Part shown: positions 15,991-24,031 of the stretch, one piece after another
Numbering within the stretch: the first letter of the stretch is position 1
Layout of the letters: every line of letters starts with the position of its first letter
Assembly: GCF_024753145.1 (NCBI RefSeq)
Contig: NZ_JANUGU010000007.1
Coordinates: 233,621 to 297,620, forward strand
Direction: 5' to 3'
DNA: 64,000 nucleotides
Source of the DNA: Massilia terrae
Lineage (GTDB): Bacteria; Pseudomonadota; Gammaproteobacteria; Burkholderiales; Burkholderiaceae_D
The notes under the pieces: generated by a model
The model's input: only the letters and a program-made list of their open reading frames with translations
Databases searched by the model: none
Told to the model about the DNA's origin: nothing
Translations under genes and position numbers: made by a program

Positions 15991-16823
15991 ATCCCGGCCG
16001 CGTACATGCCGTCGATGTGTTCGGTCCAGACGTTCCCGCTGCGCATGAACTTGTCCGTGCTCATCAGCTGGAAGCGCTGGCCGAGCACGTCCCAGCCGTA
16101 GCGGTCGACCTCGACCACCGATGAGTGCACCCGCAGCACATTGAAGGAATTCACCTCGCCGCGCCCGCGTGTCGATGTGGCCGTGCCCGCCTGCACCACC
16201 AGCGCGGCGAAGTCGGCCAGCGGATAACGTTCCGCCGTGCTGCCGGAATGGCTGGCATGCAGGTGGCCGGCCAGCAGCACGTCCACGCCGGTCTCGGCGA
16301 AGGCTTTCATGGCCAGCACCGCGCGCCCGACCACCTCCTCTTCCTTTGCCGGCTCCGGCAGGTCGAAGGGATGGTGGGTGACCACGATCCGCGTCACACC
16401 GGGGCCCAGTCCGGCCAGGCGCGCGCGGATCTGGGCGACCTGCTCTTCATTCACACGGCCGTCCTTGAAGGTCAGCGAGCGCGCCGTGTTCACTCCGAGC
16501 ACCGCGATCTCGTCGTCGATGTAGGCTGGCGCCAGGTCCTCGGTGATGTAGCGCTTGTAGCGTTCGAGCGGCTGCACGAAGCGGCGGAACACGTTGTACA
16601 GCGAAATATCATGGTTGCCAGGCACGATGACCTGCGGGCCGGGCAAGCTGTCGAGCCAGGCGCGCGCGGCCTCGAATTGCTCGCTCTTGGCGCGCTGGGT
16701 CAGGTCGCCGGATACGACCACCACATCGGGCGCGATCTGCTGCACCAGCGCGCGCAAAGGGTCGAGGATGGCCTCGTCCACGCGGCCAAAGTGCAGGTCG
16801 GACAGATGAACTAATGTACGCAT
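15987..16823 (-). CDS. Calcineurin-like metallophosphoesterase
   Basis: 278 residues with the full set of metallophosphoesterase motifs in order: LSDLHFG (Asp-x-His) near residue 9, VVSGDLTQ (Gly-Asp), IVPGNHDIS (Gly-Asn-His-Asp) near residue 70, VVTHHPF, and LLAGHLHAS (Gly-His-x-His). This pattern fits cyclic-nucleotide phosphodiesterase/Icc-like and related 3',5'-phosphodiesterases; substrate unknown. Cytoplasmic, no signal peptide. It follows the lipid kinase gene on the same strand by 7 bases, so it belongs to the operon 18398 to 15987 with the PAP2 phosphatase and the kinase, which suggests a phospholipid-related substrate. Confidence 0.9.
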   Translation of the reverse strand: MRTLVHLSDLHFGRVDEAILDPLRALVQQIAPDVVVVSGDLTQRAKSEQFEAARAWLDSLPGPQVIVPGNHDISLYNVFRRFVQPLERYKRYITEDLAPAYIDDEIAVLGVNTARSLTFKDGRVNEEQVAQIRARLAGLGPGVTRIVVTHHPFDLPEPAKEEEVVGRAVLAMKAFAETGVDVLLAGHLHASHSGSTAERYPLADFAALVVQAGTATSTRGRGEVNSFNVLRVHSSVVEVDRYGWDVLGQRFQLMSTDKFMRSGNVWTEHIDGMYAAGI

Positions 16824-16830
16824 AAGCTCC

Positions 16831-17721
16831 TCATTGCGGGACCACCACCGTCAATGCGCCCGGCAGCACGCGGTAGCGCAGCGGGCTCTCCATCAGCATG
16901 ACTTCGCCATCGGTCGCGACGCGGATGCGCCGGTGCGAGGTCGCGACTTCCATCTCGGAGGCAAGCAGGACGTCGAAGTCGCGCTCCTGCGCCAGCCTGC
17001 CCGCCAGCGCGCGCAGGGCAAAGCGCAGCAGGCCGAAGCGGCTCGGATGCTGTGCAACATACAGGCTCAGGACGCCGGCGTCGAGGCGCGCACGCTCGCC
17101 GATTGACAATCCCTGCATCCGGTATTGGTTGTTGCCGATGAAGACGAAAGGCGTACGGCGCGCCAGCCGCTGCCCGTCCACGTTCATCCGCACCGACAGG
17201 AAGGGATAGCGGCGCAGCGCCGCCACACTGGCCCAGGCCGCCGCCAGCCACTTGCCGCGCCCGAGCCGGCGCCGCTGGCGGTCGCGGTCGTGCACCATGT
17301 CCGGGTACAGGCCGAGGCTGGAATTGTTGAGGAATACTTTGCCGTTGACCACGCCGACATCCACCTGCTTGTGCCGTCCGGTGGCGATCGCGTGCACGGC
17401 CTGGTCGAGGTCGAGCGGCATGCCAATGTCCTTGGCGAAATGGTTGAGCGTACCGAGCGGCAGCACGCCGAACAGCTTGCCGGTGCCGACCAGCACGGAC
17501 GCGACCGCGTTCATGGTGCCGTCCCCGCCGCCGCCCACGATGATCTCGTGATCGCCCTCCAGCGCGACGCGCGCGGCCTGCAGGATCTCGCCGCCGGTGG
17601 ACGCGAGGGTCACGCTGGCGTCCACCCCGACACGGCCGAAACTGTCGCGCACGGCGCCGGCCCTGGCCTTGTCGTGGCCGCTGCCCGCGCCGCCGTTGAC
17701 GATGACCGCGGCCCGTCTCAT
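16831..17721 (-). CDS. Diacylglycerol kinase-family lipid kinase
   Basis: 296 residues. It starts AAVIVNGGAGSG, has the nucleotide-binding GGGGDGTMNAVAS motif (about residues 68-80) and the PLGTLNHFAKDIG segment typical of the DAGK catalytic domain (YegS/DgkB-like). It would phosphorylate diacylglycerol or a related lipid with ATP. The ATG overlaps the stop of the upstream PAP2 phosphatase gene (ATGA), so kinase and phosphatase are translationally coupled: opposite activities on the same type of lipid, a sensible salvage or signalling pair. Confidence 0.9.
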   Translation of the reverse strand: MRRAAVIVNGGAGSGHDKARAGAVRDSFGRVGVDASVTLASTGGEILQAARVALEGDHEIIVGGGGDGTMNAVASVLVGTGKLFGVLPLGTLNHFAKDIGMPLDLDQAVHAIATGRHKQVDVGVVNGKVFLNNSSLGLYPDMVHDRDRQRRRLGRGKWLAAAWASVAALRRYPFLSVRMNVDGQRLARRTPFVFIGNNQYRMQGLSIGERARLDAGVLSLYVAQHPSRFGLLRFALRALAGRLAQERDFDVLLASEMEVATSHRRIRVATDGEVMLMESPLRYRVLPGALTVVVPQ

Positions 17722-18398
17722 GCGCCCTCGCCTTCCTCGATGCGCCACCGGCGCCACGCCGCCAGCGCGGTCATGCAGATCGCCAGCCACATGCAGCCCT
17801 CCGCCACGGCCGCCAGCACGTCCGACAGATAGTGCACGCCCAGGTACATGCGCGACAAGGCGACCAGCGCCACCGCCGCGAGCGCCGCGATTGCCGCGAT
17901 TGCCGCCAGCACGGCATGCTGCCGCGAACGCGCGTGCGCGGCGATGAAGCACACCACGAAGCCGTACAGCACGGTGGCGCTGGCCGTGTGACCGCTCGGG
18001 AAGCTGTAGGTTTCCAGCGTCAGCAGCGGCGCGTCCCAATGCGGCCGCGCGCGCTGGAACACATGCTTGAACGCGACGTTGAGCAGCATGCCGCCAGGCA
18101 CTGTCGCGATCAATGCGAGCAACCAGTCCGGCATCCGCCGCCGGTACAACCAGCCCGAGCCCACCGCGCTCATCGACAGGATGCCCCAGCTGCTGTGGAT
18201 CCAGGTGATGGCCAGCATCGCCAGCGTGACGCCGTGCGTGGCATGGGCGTGGAACCACTGGGCGAGCTGGACGTCGAGCTGCGTGATTGGCGCACCGCTG
18301 TGCACCGCGTTTGCGATCAATCCAAAGATCGTGGCGGCGGCCAGCGCCGCGAGGACGCCGGGTAGCAGATGTGTCGTCCGGGCTCCCATGGACCTCAT
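17718..18398 (-). CDS. PAP2-superfamily membrane phosphatase
   Basis: 226 residues with six hydrophobic segments and the three PAP2 motifs: KHVFQRARP (C1), YSFPSGHTAS (C2) and SRMYLGVHYLSDV (C3), so all catalytic residues are present. It would dephosphorylate phosphatidic acid, phosphatidylglycerol phosphate or undecaprenyl diphosphate at the inner membrane. A second ATG three codons in (18389) is an equally possible start. First gene of the operon with the lipid kinase and metallophosphoesterase; its promoter lies in the gap that also holds a LexA-like box. Confidence 0.9.
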   Translation of the reverse strand: MRSMGARTTHLLPGVLAALAAATIFGLIANAVHSGAPITQLDVQLAQWFHAHATHGVTLAMLAITWIHSSWGILSMSAVGSGWLYRRRMPDWLLALIATVPGGMLLNVAFKHVFQRARPHWDAPLLTLETYSFPSGHTASATVLYGFVVCFIAAHARSRQHAVLAAIAAIAALAAVALVALSRMYLGVHYLSDVLAAVAEGCMWLAICMTALAAWRRWRIEEGEGA

Positions 18399-18458
18399 CT
18401 TGCGCTGTTTGACGAAAAAACGACAACTTTTCGCATCGACTGGCTTTTTATACAGTAC

Positions 18459-18474
18459 CTGTAGATTTATACAG
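18459..18474. promoter_or_regulatory. LexA-like SOS box
   Basis: CTGTAGATTTATACAG fits the CTGT-N8-ACAG LexA consensus exactly, with an AT-rich centre. Adjacent TACAGTACCTGTA (about 18451-18463) forms an overlapping second dyad. The site lies 54 bases upstream of the small ORF at 18528 and 61 bases upstream of the divergent PAP2 gene. Binding is inferred from consensus alone. Confidence 0.6.
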
Positions 18475-18527
18475 TAGTTGTGCTATTCTGTAGTCACTCA
18501 ACCAACAACGCTAACAAGGATTTCGTC

Positions 18528-18740
18528 ATGACCACTCTGAACAGCTCCTTCGGTATGCAATACGCCCCCACCCCGTTCATGCTTCGCCTCGGCAAGCGTG
18601 AGGTCTTGGTCACGCGTGACTTCCGCAAGCGCTTCTATCCGGTCAACCCGATTATCGAATGCGACACCGGCGTCGAGCCGGGCCATGTCGAAATCCTGCT
18701 GTTCGCGCGCTGGCTGCTCATTCTGTCCAAGGCACAATAA
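18528..18740 (+). CDS. Small hypothetical protein, possibly SOS-controlled
   Basis: 70 residues from the ATG at 18528 (AACAAGGATTTCGTC upstream). It reads MTTLNSSFGMQYAPTPFMLR at the start and ends EPGHVEILLFARWLLILSKAQ-like, with a hydrophobic C-terminal segment (about 55-66) that could be a membrane anchor. No family is recognised. The gene stands alone directly behind the LexA-like box at 18459-18474. Small membrane-anchored products behind SOS boxes are known to act as toxins or division inhibitors in other bacteria; that role here is speculation. Confidence 0.6.
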   Translation: MTTLNSSFGMQYAPTPFMLRLGKREVLVTRDFRKRFYPVNPIIECDTGVEPGHVEILLFARWLLILSKAQ

Positions 18741-18831
18741 GCAATAAGCGCATAAAGATATCGGAAATCATTCGTGTTCTTTCGGCGGGCGGAGCTCTAC
18801 TCTGCAGCTTCCCGCTTAACGAAAGAGCACA

Positions 18832-19842
18832 ATGCAGATCCGTCATATCAAATCCTGGCTGGCCGCGCTCGCGCTGCTGGCCAACGCGTCGGCCTTCGCG
18901 GCTGACGTCACCCTGCTCAACGTCTCGTACGACCCGACACGCGAGCTGTACCAGGACATCGACGCCGCCTTCGCCCGCCAGTGGAAGGCCAAGACCGGCG
19001 ACACCGTCACCATTCGCCAGTCGCATGGCGGCTCCGGCAAACAGGCCCGCTCGGTCATCGACGGCCTGGGCGCGGACGTGGTCACGCTCGCCTTAGCGTA
19101 CGACATCGATGCTATCAGCGAACGCGGCCTTATCGCGCACGGCTGGCAGCAGCGCCTGTCCTATCACAGCTCGCCTTACACCTCGACCATCGTCTTCCTC
19201 GTCCGCAAGGGCAACCCCAAGGGCATCCGCGACTGGAACGACCTCGTCAAGCCGGGCGTGTCCGTCATCACGCCAAATCCCAAGACCTCCGGCGGCGCAC
19301 GCTGGAACCACCTTGCGGCCTGGGGCTACGCCCTGCGCCAGCCGGGCGGCAACGAAACCACCGCGCGCGATTTCCTCACCCGCCTCTACCGCAACGTGCC
19401 GGTGCTCGACTCCGGCGCCCGCGGCGCCACCACCACCTTCGTCGAGCGCGGCATCGGCGACGTGCTGATTGCCTGGGAAAACGAAGCCCTGCTGGCCAAG
19501 CGCGAACTGGGCGGCGACAAATTCGACATCGTCGCACCGTCGGTCAGCATCCTGGCCGAGCCGCCGGTGGCCGTGGTGGACAAGAACGCCGACAAGCACG
19601 GCACCCGCCGCGTGGCCGAAGCCTATCTCGCCTTCCTCTACACGGACGAAGGCCAGCAGCTGATCGCCAAGCACTATTACCGCCCTGCCGTGCCGCAGTA
19701 CGCGAAGAAATTCGCATCGCAATTCCCTGCGATCAAGCTGTTCAACATCGAGGAAGTTGCCGGCGGCTGGGCGCAGGCGCAGAAAGTCCACTTTGCCGAC
19801 GGCGGCCTGTTCGACCAGATCTACCAGCCCGGCCAGAAATGA
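18832..19842 (+). CDS. sbp: Sulfate ABC transporter substrate-binding protein
   Basis: 336 residues. A signal peptide (cleavage after AFA, about residue 23) is followed by the Sbp/CysP hallmarks: [66 protein letters not shown] and [19 protein letters not shown] regions. It binds sulfate or thiosulfate in the periplasm for the CysTWA transporter. No cysT, cysW or cysA gene is beside it, which is unusual, so the permease must be encoded elsewhere. Confidence 0.92.
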   Translation: MQIRHIKSWLAALALLANASAFAADVTLLNVSYDPTRELYQDIDAAFARQWKAKTGDTVTIRQSHGGSGKQARSVIDGLGADVVTLALAYDIDAISERGLIAHGWQQRLSYHSSPYTSTIVFLVRKGNPKGIRDWNDLVKPGVSVITPNPKTSGGARWNHLAAWGYALRQPGGNETTARDFLTRLYRNVPVLDSGARGATTTFVERGIGDVLIAWENEALLAKRELGGDKFDIVAPSVSILAEPPVAVVDKNADKHGTRRVAEAYLAFLYTDEGQQLIAKHYYRPAVPQYAKKFASQFPAIKLFNIEEVAGGWAQAQKVHFADGGLFDQIYQPGQK

Positions 19843-19955
19843 CTTGAAATACCGGCGGCGGCCACGATCATGATTGTTCATGAATGGCCGGCGCCGCGCG
19901 GGAACGCTTTGCGCCGCTGCCGGTCCTTCTTGTGAACCATACCAAGGAGGCAGTC

Positions 19956-20975
19956 ATGGCAGTGAATCTTCGCAAGATCAACGAACAGGTCATGGTCATC
20001 ACCGGCGCCACCAGCGGCATCGGTCTCACGACCGCCCGCATGGCCGCCGACCAGGGCGCGCGCCTGGTCCTCGCCGCCCGCAGCGCCGACGCGCTCGACC
20101 AGCTGGCCAGCGAGCTGCGCCGCAAAGGCACACAGGTCGCCACCGTTGCAGCCGACGTCGGCAAGCAGGAAGACGTCGAGCGCATCGGCCAGGCCGCGAT
20201 GGAACGTTTCGGCCGCATCGACACCTGGGTCAACAATGCCGGCATCTCCATCTTCGGACGGCTCGAAGATGTGCCGATCGAAGACCAGCAGCGCCTGATG
20301 CAGACCAATTTCTGGGGCGTCGTCTATGGCTCGCTGGAAGCGGTCAAGCGCATGAAGACGCGCGGCGGCGGCGCCATCATCAATCTCGGCAGTGAAGTGT
20401 CGGACCGCTCGATTCCGCTACAAGGCGTCTATGCCGCGTCCAAGCACGCGGTCAAGGCCTACACCGACGCGCTGCGCATGGAACTGGAAGAAGAAAGCGC
20501 ACCCATTTCGGTGACGCTGGTGCGCCCGTCGGCGATCGACACCATGTTCGCGGTGCACGCCAAGAACTACATGGAAAAAGAACCCGCGCTGCCCGCGCCC
20601 ATCTACGCGCCGGAACTGGTGGCCGAAGCCATCCTGTACACGGCCCAGCATCCGAAGCGCGACATCTACGTCGGCGGGCATGCCAAGGTGGCGGCGATAG
20701 GTGAATTCACGATGCCGCGCTCGCTCGACCGCTTCATGCGCGCGTCCTTGTTCCGGCAGCAGCAAGCGGAACAGCCGAGCGCGCCGGGTCGGCGCGACGC
20801 ACTGTACGCGCCCGACCAATCCAGCGAAATGCGCCAGCGCCAGGGCATGGGCACGGTCAACGAGCGCTCCGCCTACACCGCCGTCGCGCTGCGCTCCAAA
20901 CCGCTGGCGGCGGCGCTGCTCGGCGGCGGCGCGCTATTTGCGGCGTGGGGCCTGTCCCGGCGGCTGACTAGATAG
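19956..20975 (+). CDS. SDR family oxidoreductase with C-terminal anchor
   Basis: 339 residues from the ATG at 19956 (perfect AAGGAGG upstream). Classical short-chain dehydrogenase motifs: TGATSGIG cofactor loop, NNAG, and the YAASK active site with an upstream Ser in LGSEVSDR. The Rossmann domain spans about residues 10-255. Beyond it is an Arg/Gln-rich extension and a hydrophobic C-terminal helix (LAAALLGGGALFAAWGLSRR), an unusual membrane tail for an SDR. The substrate is unknown. The last 42 bases overlap, on the opposite strand, the end of the acidic protein gene. Confidence 0.88.
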   Translation: MAVNLRKINEQVMVITGATSGIGLTTARMAADQGARLVLAARSADALDQLASELRRKGTQVATVAADVGKQEDVERIGQAAMERFGRIDTWVNNAGISIFGRLEDVPIEDQQRLMQTNFWGVVYGSLEAVKRMKTRGGGAIINLGSEVSDRSIPLQGVYAASKHAVKAYTDALRMELEEESAPISVTLVRPSAIDTMFAVHAKNYMEKEPALPAPIYAPELVAEAILYTAQHPKRDIYVGGHAKVAAIGEFTMPRSLDRFMRASLFRQQQAEQPSAPGRRDALYAPDQSSEMRQRQGMGTVNERSAYTAVALRSKPLAAALLGGGALFAAWGLSRRLTR

Positions 20976-21371
20976 AAACTCGGTGTCCTCGTCGCTCAGC
21001 GGAGTGTCGGGGATCGTCTCCACGTGGTCGGTCGAAATATCGGCGCCATCCCTGACGATGGTGTCGCGGCCGGCCGTGGCGCGCTCGCCGGTGCCGCCAT
21101 AATCGCTGTCGCCGTCGAAGTTGGCGTCGCCCACGTCCGGGCCCGCCGTGCCGCCGGCGCGGCTGGCTTCCATGTCGTCGGTGGTGCCTTCGTCGAGATG
21201 GATCAGCTGGTCATCGTCGAGATTCTCGGCGAAGCCGGAACCGCCCACCACGTCGCTGCCGGTGTCGGAAATATCGCTGGGACCGAGCGCATCCACGCCT
21301 TTGCCGCGGCCGAGGCTGCGGTCCGGGCGTTCAGGGAAATTATCGGGGTCGAGGGTGCTGCTGCCAGTCAT
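20934..21371 (-). CDS. Acidic, low-complexity hypothetical protein
   Basis: 145 residues, strongly acidic and Gly/Asp/Ser-rich, with no predicted membrane segments or hydrophobic core, so probably disordered. It starts MTGSSTLDPDNFPERPDRS and contains the phrase LGPSDISDTGSDVVGG, a pattern seen in uncharacterised Burkholderiales proteins. GGAGACCAG precedes the ATG at 21371. The 3' end overlaps the SDR gene by 42 bases in antisense. Function unknown; cytoplasmic. Confidence 0.65.
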   Translation of the reverse strand: MTGSSTLDPDNFPERPDRSLGRGKGVDALGPSDISDTGSDVVGGSGFAENLDDDQLIHLDEGTTDDMEASRAGGTAGPDVGDANFDGDSDYGGTGERATAGRDTIVRDGADISTDHVETIPDTPLSDEDTEFLSSQPPGQAPRRK

Positions 21372-21445
21372 GATCTGGTCTCCTGTGAGGGTTATGCCAT
21401 GACCACAGGCTACCGAAATTCCAATTGATGCGGCGCAGCGCAGGC

Positions 21446-22381
21446 TCAGAACGAATGGCGCAGGCCGAAGCTCAAGGCCGAGCTGGTGCGGCCGCGCGCA
21501 TCGAAGCTGGTGCGCGGCACGCCGGCGATCGACAGGTTTTGCGTGTACGAATACGCCGCGTAAAAATCGGTGCGGCGATTGAGCGTGTACGATGCGCCGA
21601 ACGCGAGCTCGTTGGCATCGCGGTTGGCCAGGTCGCGGTCGTTGCGGTGCACGAAGGAAGCCAGCCAGGTCATGTGGCCGTGTGGCACCGCAATGCCGGC
21701 CATGGCGTCGCGGCTATCGGTGGACGGGGTGGCGGCCATCGATGCGCTGTAGGGATTGTCCGGATTAAACAAGGGTGTGGTGCCCCAGCCGCTGTTGGCG
21801 CTGTAGGCCGCGTACGCCGTCCCCCACTTGAAGCGGACGTTGGCGGCGATCAGCGAATTCTTCGCCTCCATATTGTTGCCTGCCAGGTCGTACAGCCTGA
21901 CCTTGGCCACGTGCTTGTTCTGGTGCGCCGCGCGCAGCGTGATCGGCCCGAAGGAATAGCCCAGCGACATGCCCCACGCGCGGTTGGATGGATCGCGCGT
22001 ATCGTCGCGCGAGTAGGAGGCGCCGCCGGAAAAACCGTTCACGGGCGGCCGGTAATACTGAACGAGATTACTGTCGCGCCGGTTGCCGTTGGCGATGACG
22101 CTGGCCGCGTGCCCGGCCGCGCTGCCGCCGTAGGGATCACCGACATCGCCCAGTGCGAGATATTCGAGGCTGTACTCGCGGCCGGTGGGATACAGCGCCG
22201 CGTCGTTGCCCAGCGAGCCGAACCACCATCCGCTGACACTGCTCAATGGCACAGGTGGCTGCGCCGGACGCGTGGGCGCCGGCTGCTCGCGCGTGTACAC
22301 GGACGTGCCCTCCTGGCTTTGCGCACAGGCCAGTGCTGCACATCCTCCCAAGGCAGCGAACGCAAGAATGGACTTGTTCAT
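21446..22381 (-). CDS. Short, divergent Gram-negative porin
   Basis: 311 residues from the ATG at 22381 (AAAGAGGAAATCGCC upstream). A signal peptide (cleavage near ACA) is followed by a Pro-rich stretch in place of the usual first porin strand. Porin features appear from about residue 45: SSVSGWWFGSLGNDAALYPT, YSRDDTRDPSNRAWGMSLGY, and a C-terminal strand ending GLRHSF with the terminal Phe needed for outer-membrane insertion. Typical 16-strand porins of this group have 350-390 residues and start with an SSVTLYG-like strand. Either a specialised or an eroded porin. Divergent from the GH13 gene. Confidence 0.75.
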   Translation of the reverse strand: MNKSILAFAALGGCAALACAQSQEGTSVYTREQPAPTRPAQPPVPLSSVSGWWFGSLGNDAALYPTGREYSLEYLALGDVGDPYGGSAAGHAASVIANGNRRDSNLVQYYRPPVNGFSGGASYSRDDTRDPSNRAWGMSLGYSFGPITLRAAHQNKHVAKVRLYDLAGNNMEAKNSLIAANVRFKWGTAYAAYSANSGWGTTPLFNPDNPYSASMAATPSTDSRDAMAGIAVPHGHMTWLASFVHRNDRDLANRDANELAFGASYTLNRRTDFYAAYSYTQNLSIAGVPRTSFDARGRTSSALSFGLRHSF

Positions 22382-22555
22382 GGCGATTTCCTCTTTACGC
22401 CAATTTATCCTCTTCCGCAGCGAATGCATCTGTCCAAAATCCCACACACTATGGCTCAAATGTGCTCGATTTTTTGTCGGTATTCTCTGACGACTTCCTT
22501 TCTCCCTCAGCATACTCGCCTAATTTCCATCTCGCACGTACAATAGAACAAAAAT

Positions 22556-22568
22556 GTAGTTAAACTAC
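22556..22568. promoter_or_regulatory. 13-base palindrome upstream of GH13 gene
   Basis: GTAGTTAAACTAC is a perfect dyad (GTAGTT, A, AACTAC) ending 20 bases before the ATG of the alpha-amylase gene, overlapping the likely transcription start or early leader. Such dyads are typical of LacI or GntR repressor sites for sugar genes. No regulator gene is adjacent. Confidence 0.5.
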
Positions 22569-22588
22569 TTACGAGAGGAGCAATACCG

Positions 22589-23905
22589 ATGAGACACCCC
22601 GCCCGCACCCTGTGCGCCATGGCCCTGGCCGCCTGCACCTCCATCGCTACGCTCGCCGCGCACGCCCAGGCAAGCACGCCGGCGACCGGCATGCAGCATG
22701 TCGCCTGGTCCAAGAACGCCAATATCTACGAGGTAAACATCCGCCAGTTCTCGGCCGAAGGCAGCTTCAACGCCTTCGCCGCGCAGCTGCCGAGGCTGAG
22801 GAAAATGGGCGTCGACATCCTGTGGATCATGCCCATCAATCCGATCGGCGAAAAGAACCGCAAGGGTCCGCTGGGCAGCTACTACGCGGTGCAAAACTAC
22901 ACGACCATCAACCCCGAGTTCGGTACACTCGACGATTTCAAGTCGCTGGTGAAGAAGGCGCACACGCTCGGCATGCACGTCATCATCGACTGGGTGCCCA
23001 ACCACACGGCCTTCGACAACCCTTGGGTCACCGAGCATCCGGACTGGTACCTGAAGAACGACAAGGGTGAGATCTACCCGGTCACGATGGGCAAGGAAGC
23101 GTGGACCGACGTGACCGGCCTGGACTACTCGAACAAGGAACTGTGGAAGGGCATGACCGACGCGATGGCCTTCTGGCTGCGCGAGGCCGACATCGACGGC
23201 TTCCGCTGCGATGTCGCGAACAATGTGCCGACGCCGTTCTGGAATTACGCACGCGCCGAACTCGACCGCATCAAGCCTGTCTTCATGCTGGCCGAGGGCG
23301 ACAAGCCCGACCAGCACGAGCATGCATTCGACATGACCTACGGCTGGGACACCTGGGAGCTGTTCGTCAAGATCGCGAAGGGCGAAGCGGACGCAGGCGC
23401 GCTCAAGCAGTTCCTCGCCGATCCGCCCAAGCGCTTCCCGCGCGACGCCTACCGCATGCGCTTCACCAGCAACCACGACAAGAATTCGTGGGACGGCAGC
23501 GACAAGGAACTCTACGGGCCGGCGTTCAAGGCGATGTCGGTGCTGGCGATGACGCTGCCGGGCGTGCCGTTGATTTACGATGGCCAGGAGTCGGGACTGG
23601 ACAAGCGGCTCGAATTCTTCCAGAAGGATCCGATCGTGTGGAAGAACTACCAGTACGCGCCGTTCTATGCGCATCTGCTCAAGCTAAAGCACGAGCATCC
23701 GGCGCTGTGGAACGGGCAGTTTGGTGCAGATGCAGAGGTGATCGAGACTGGGAACGACAAGGTGTTCGCGTTCCGGCGCAAGAAGGACAGCGATGTGGTG
23801 ACGGTGGTGGTGAACCTGTCGAACGCGAAGCAGGTCTTCACGCTGCCGGGCCGGAAGCGCCAGCAGCTGGCCGCATGGGATTATCGGATCGACGCGCGCA
23901 AGTAA
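22589..23905 (+). CDS. GH13 alpha-amylase family glycoside hydrolase, exported
   Basis: 438 residues. A signal peptide (cleavage after AHA, about residue 29) precedes a catalytic barrel. GH13 regions in order: IDWVPNHTAF (region I), GFRCDVANN with the nucleophile Asp (II), FMLAEGDKP with the acid/base Glu (III), and FTSNHDKNS with the transition-state Asp (IV). A short C-terminal beta domain follows (VFAFRRKKDSDVVTVVVNLS). The enzyme hydrolyses alpha-1,4-glucans, probably in the periplasm or outside the cell; fine specificity is not readable. Ribosome site GAGAGGAG. Divergent from the short porin, which may pass the products. Confidence 0.92.
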   Translation: MRHPARTLCAMALAACTSIATLAAHAQASTPATGMQHVAWSKNANIYEVNIRQFSAEGSFNAFAAQLPRLRKMGVDILWIMPINPIGEKNRKGPLGSYYAVQNYTTINPEFGTLDDFKSLVKKAHTLGMHVIIDWVPNHTAFDNPWVTEHPDWYLKNDKGEIYPVTMGKEAWTDVTGLDYSNKELWKGMTDAMAFWLREADIDGFRCDVANNVPTPFWNYARAELDRIKPVFMLAEGDKPDQHEHAFDMTYGWDTWELFVKIAKGEADAGALKQFLADPPKRFPRDAYRMRFTSNHDKNSWDGSDKELYGPAFKAMSVLAMTLPGVPLIYDGQESGLDKRLEFFQKDPIVWKNYQYAPFYAHLLKLKHEHPALWNGQFGADAEVIETGNDKVFAFRRKKDSDVVTVVVNLSNAKQVFTLPGRKRQQLAAWDYRIDARK

Positions 23906-23925
23906 ATCTGCCTGCCGCGTGACCG

Positions 23926-24015
23926 CACGCTCAGCATGGGTCCCGGTCTCCGCCGGGACGACGTGCTTTAGGTTAGCCGTCGTTCCCGCGCAGGCCGGGC
24001 CCCATGCTGAGCGTG
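23926..24015. repeat. Large inverted repeat of the dispersed hairpin family
   Basis: CACGCTCAGCATGGGTCCCGG on one side pairs with a near-perfect complement ending ATGCTGAGCGTG on the other, enclosing an internal CGTCGTTCCCG-type element. The 90-base structure lies between convergent genes and probably acts as a bidirectional terminator. It shares the GTCAGCATGGGTCCCGG-type core with 28145-28231. Confidence 0.7.
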
Positions 24016-24031
24016 CTGTAACGCGACCCGT

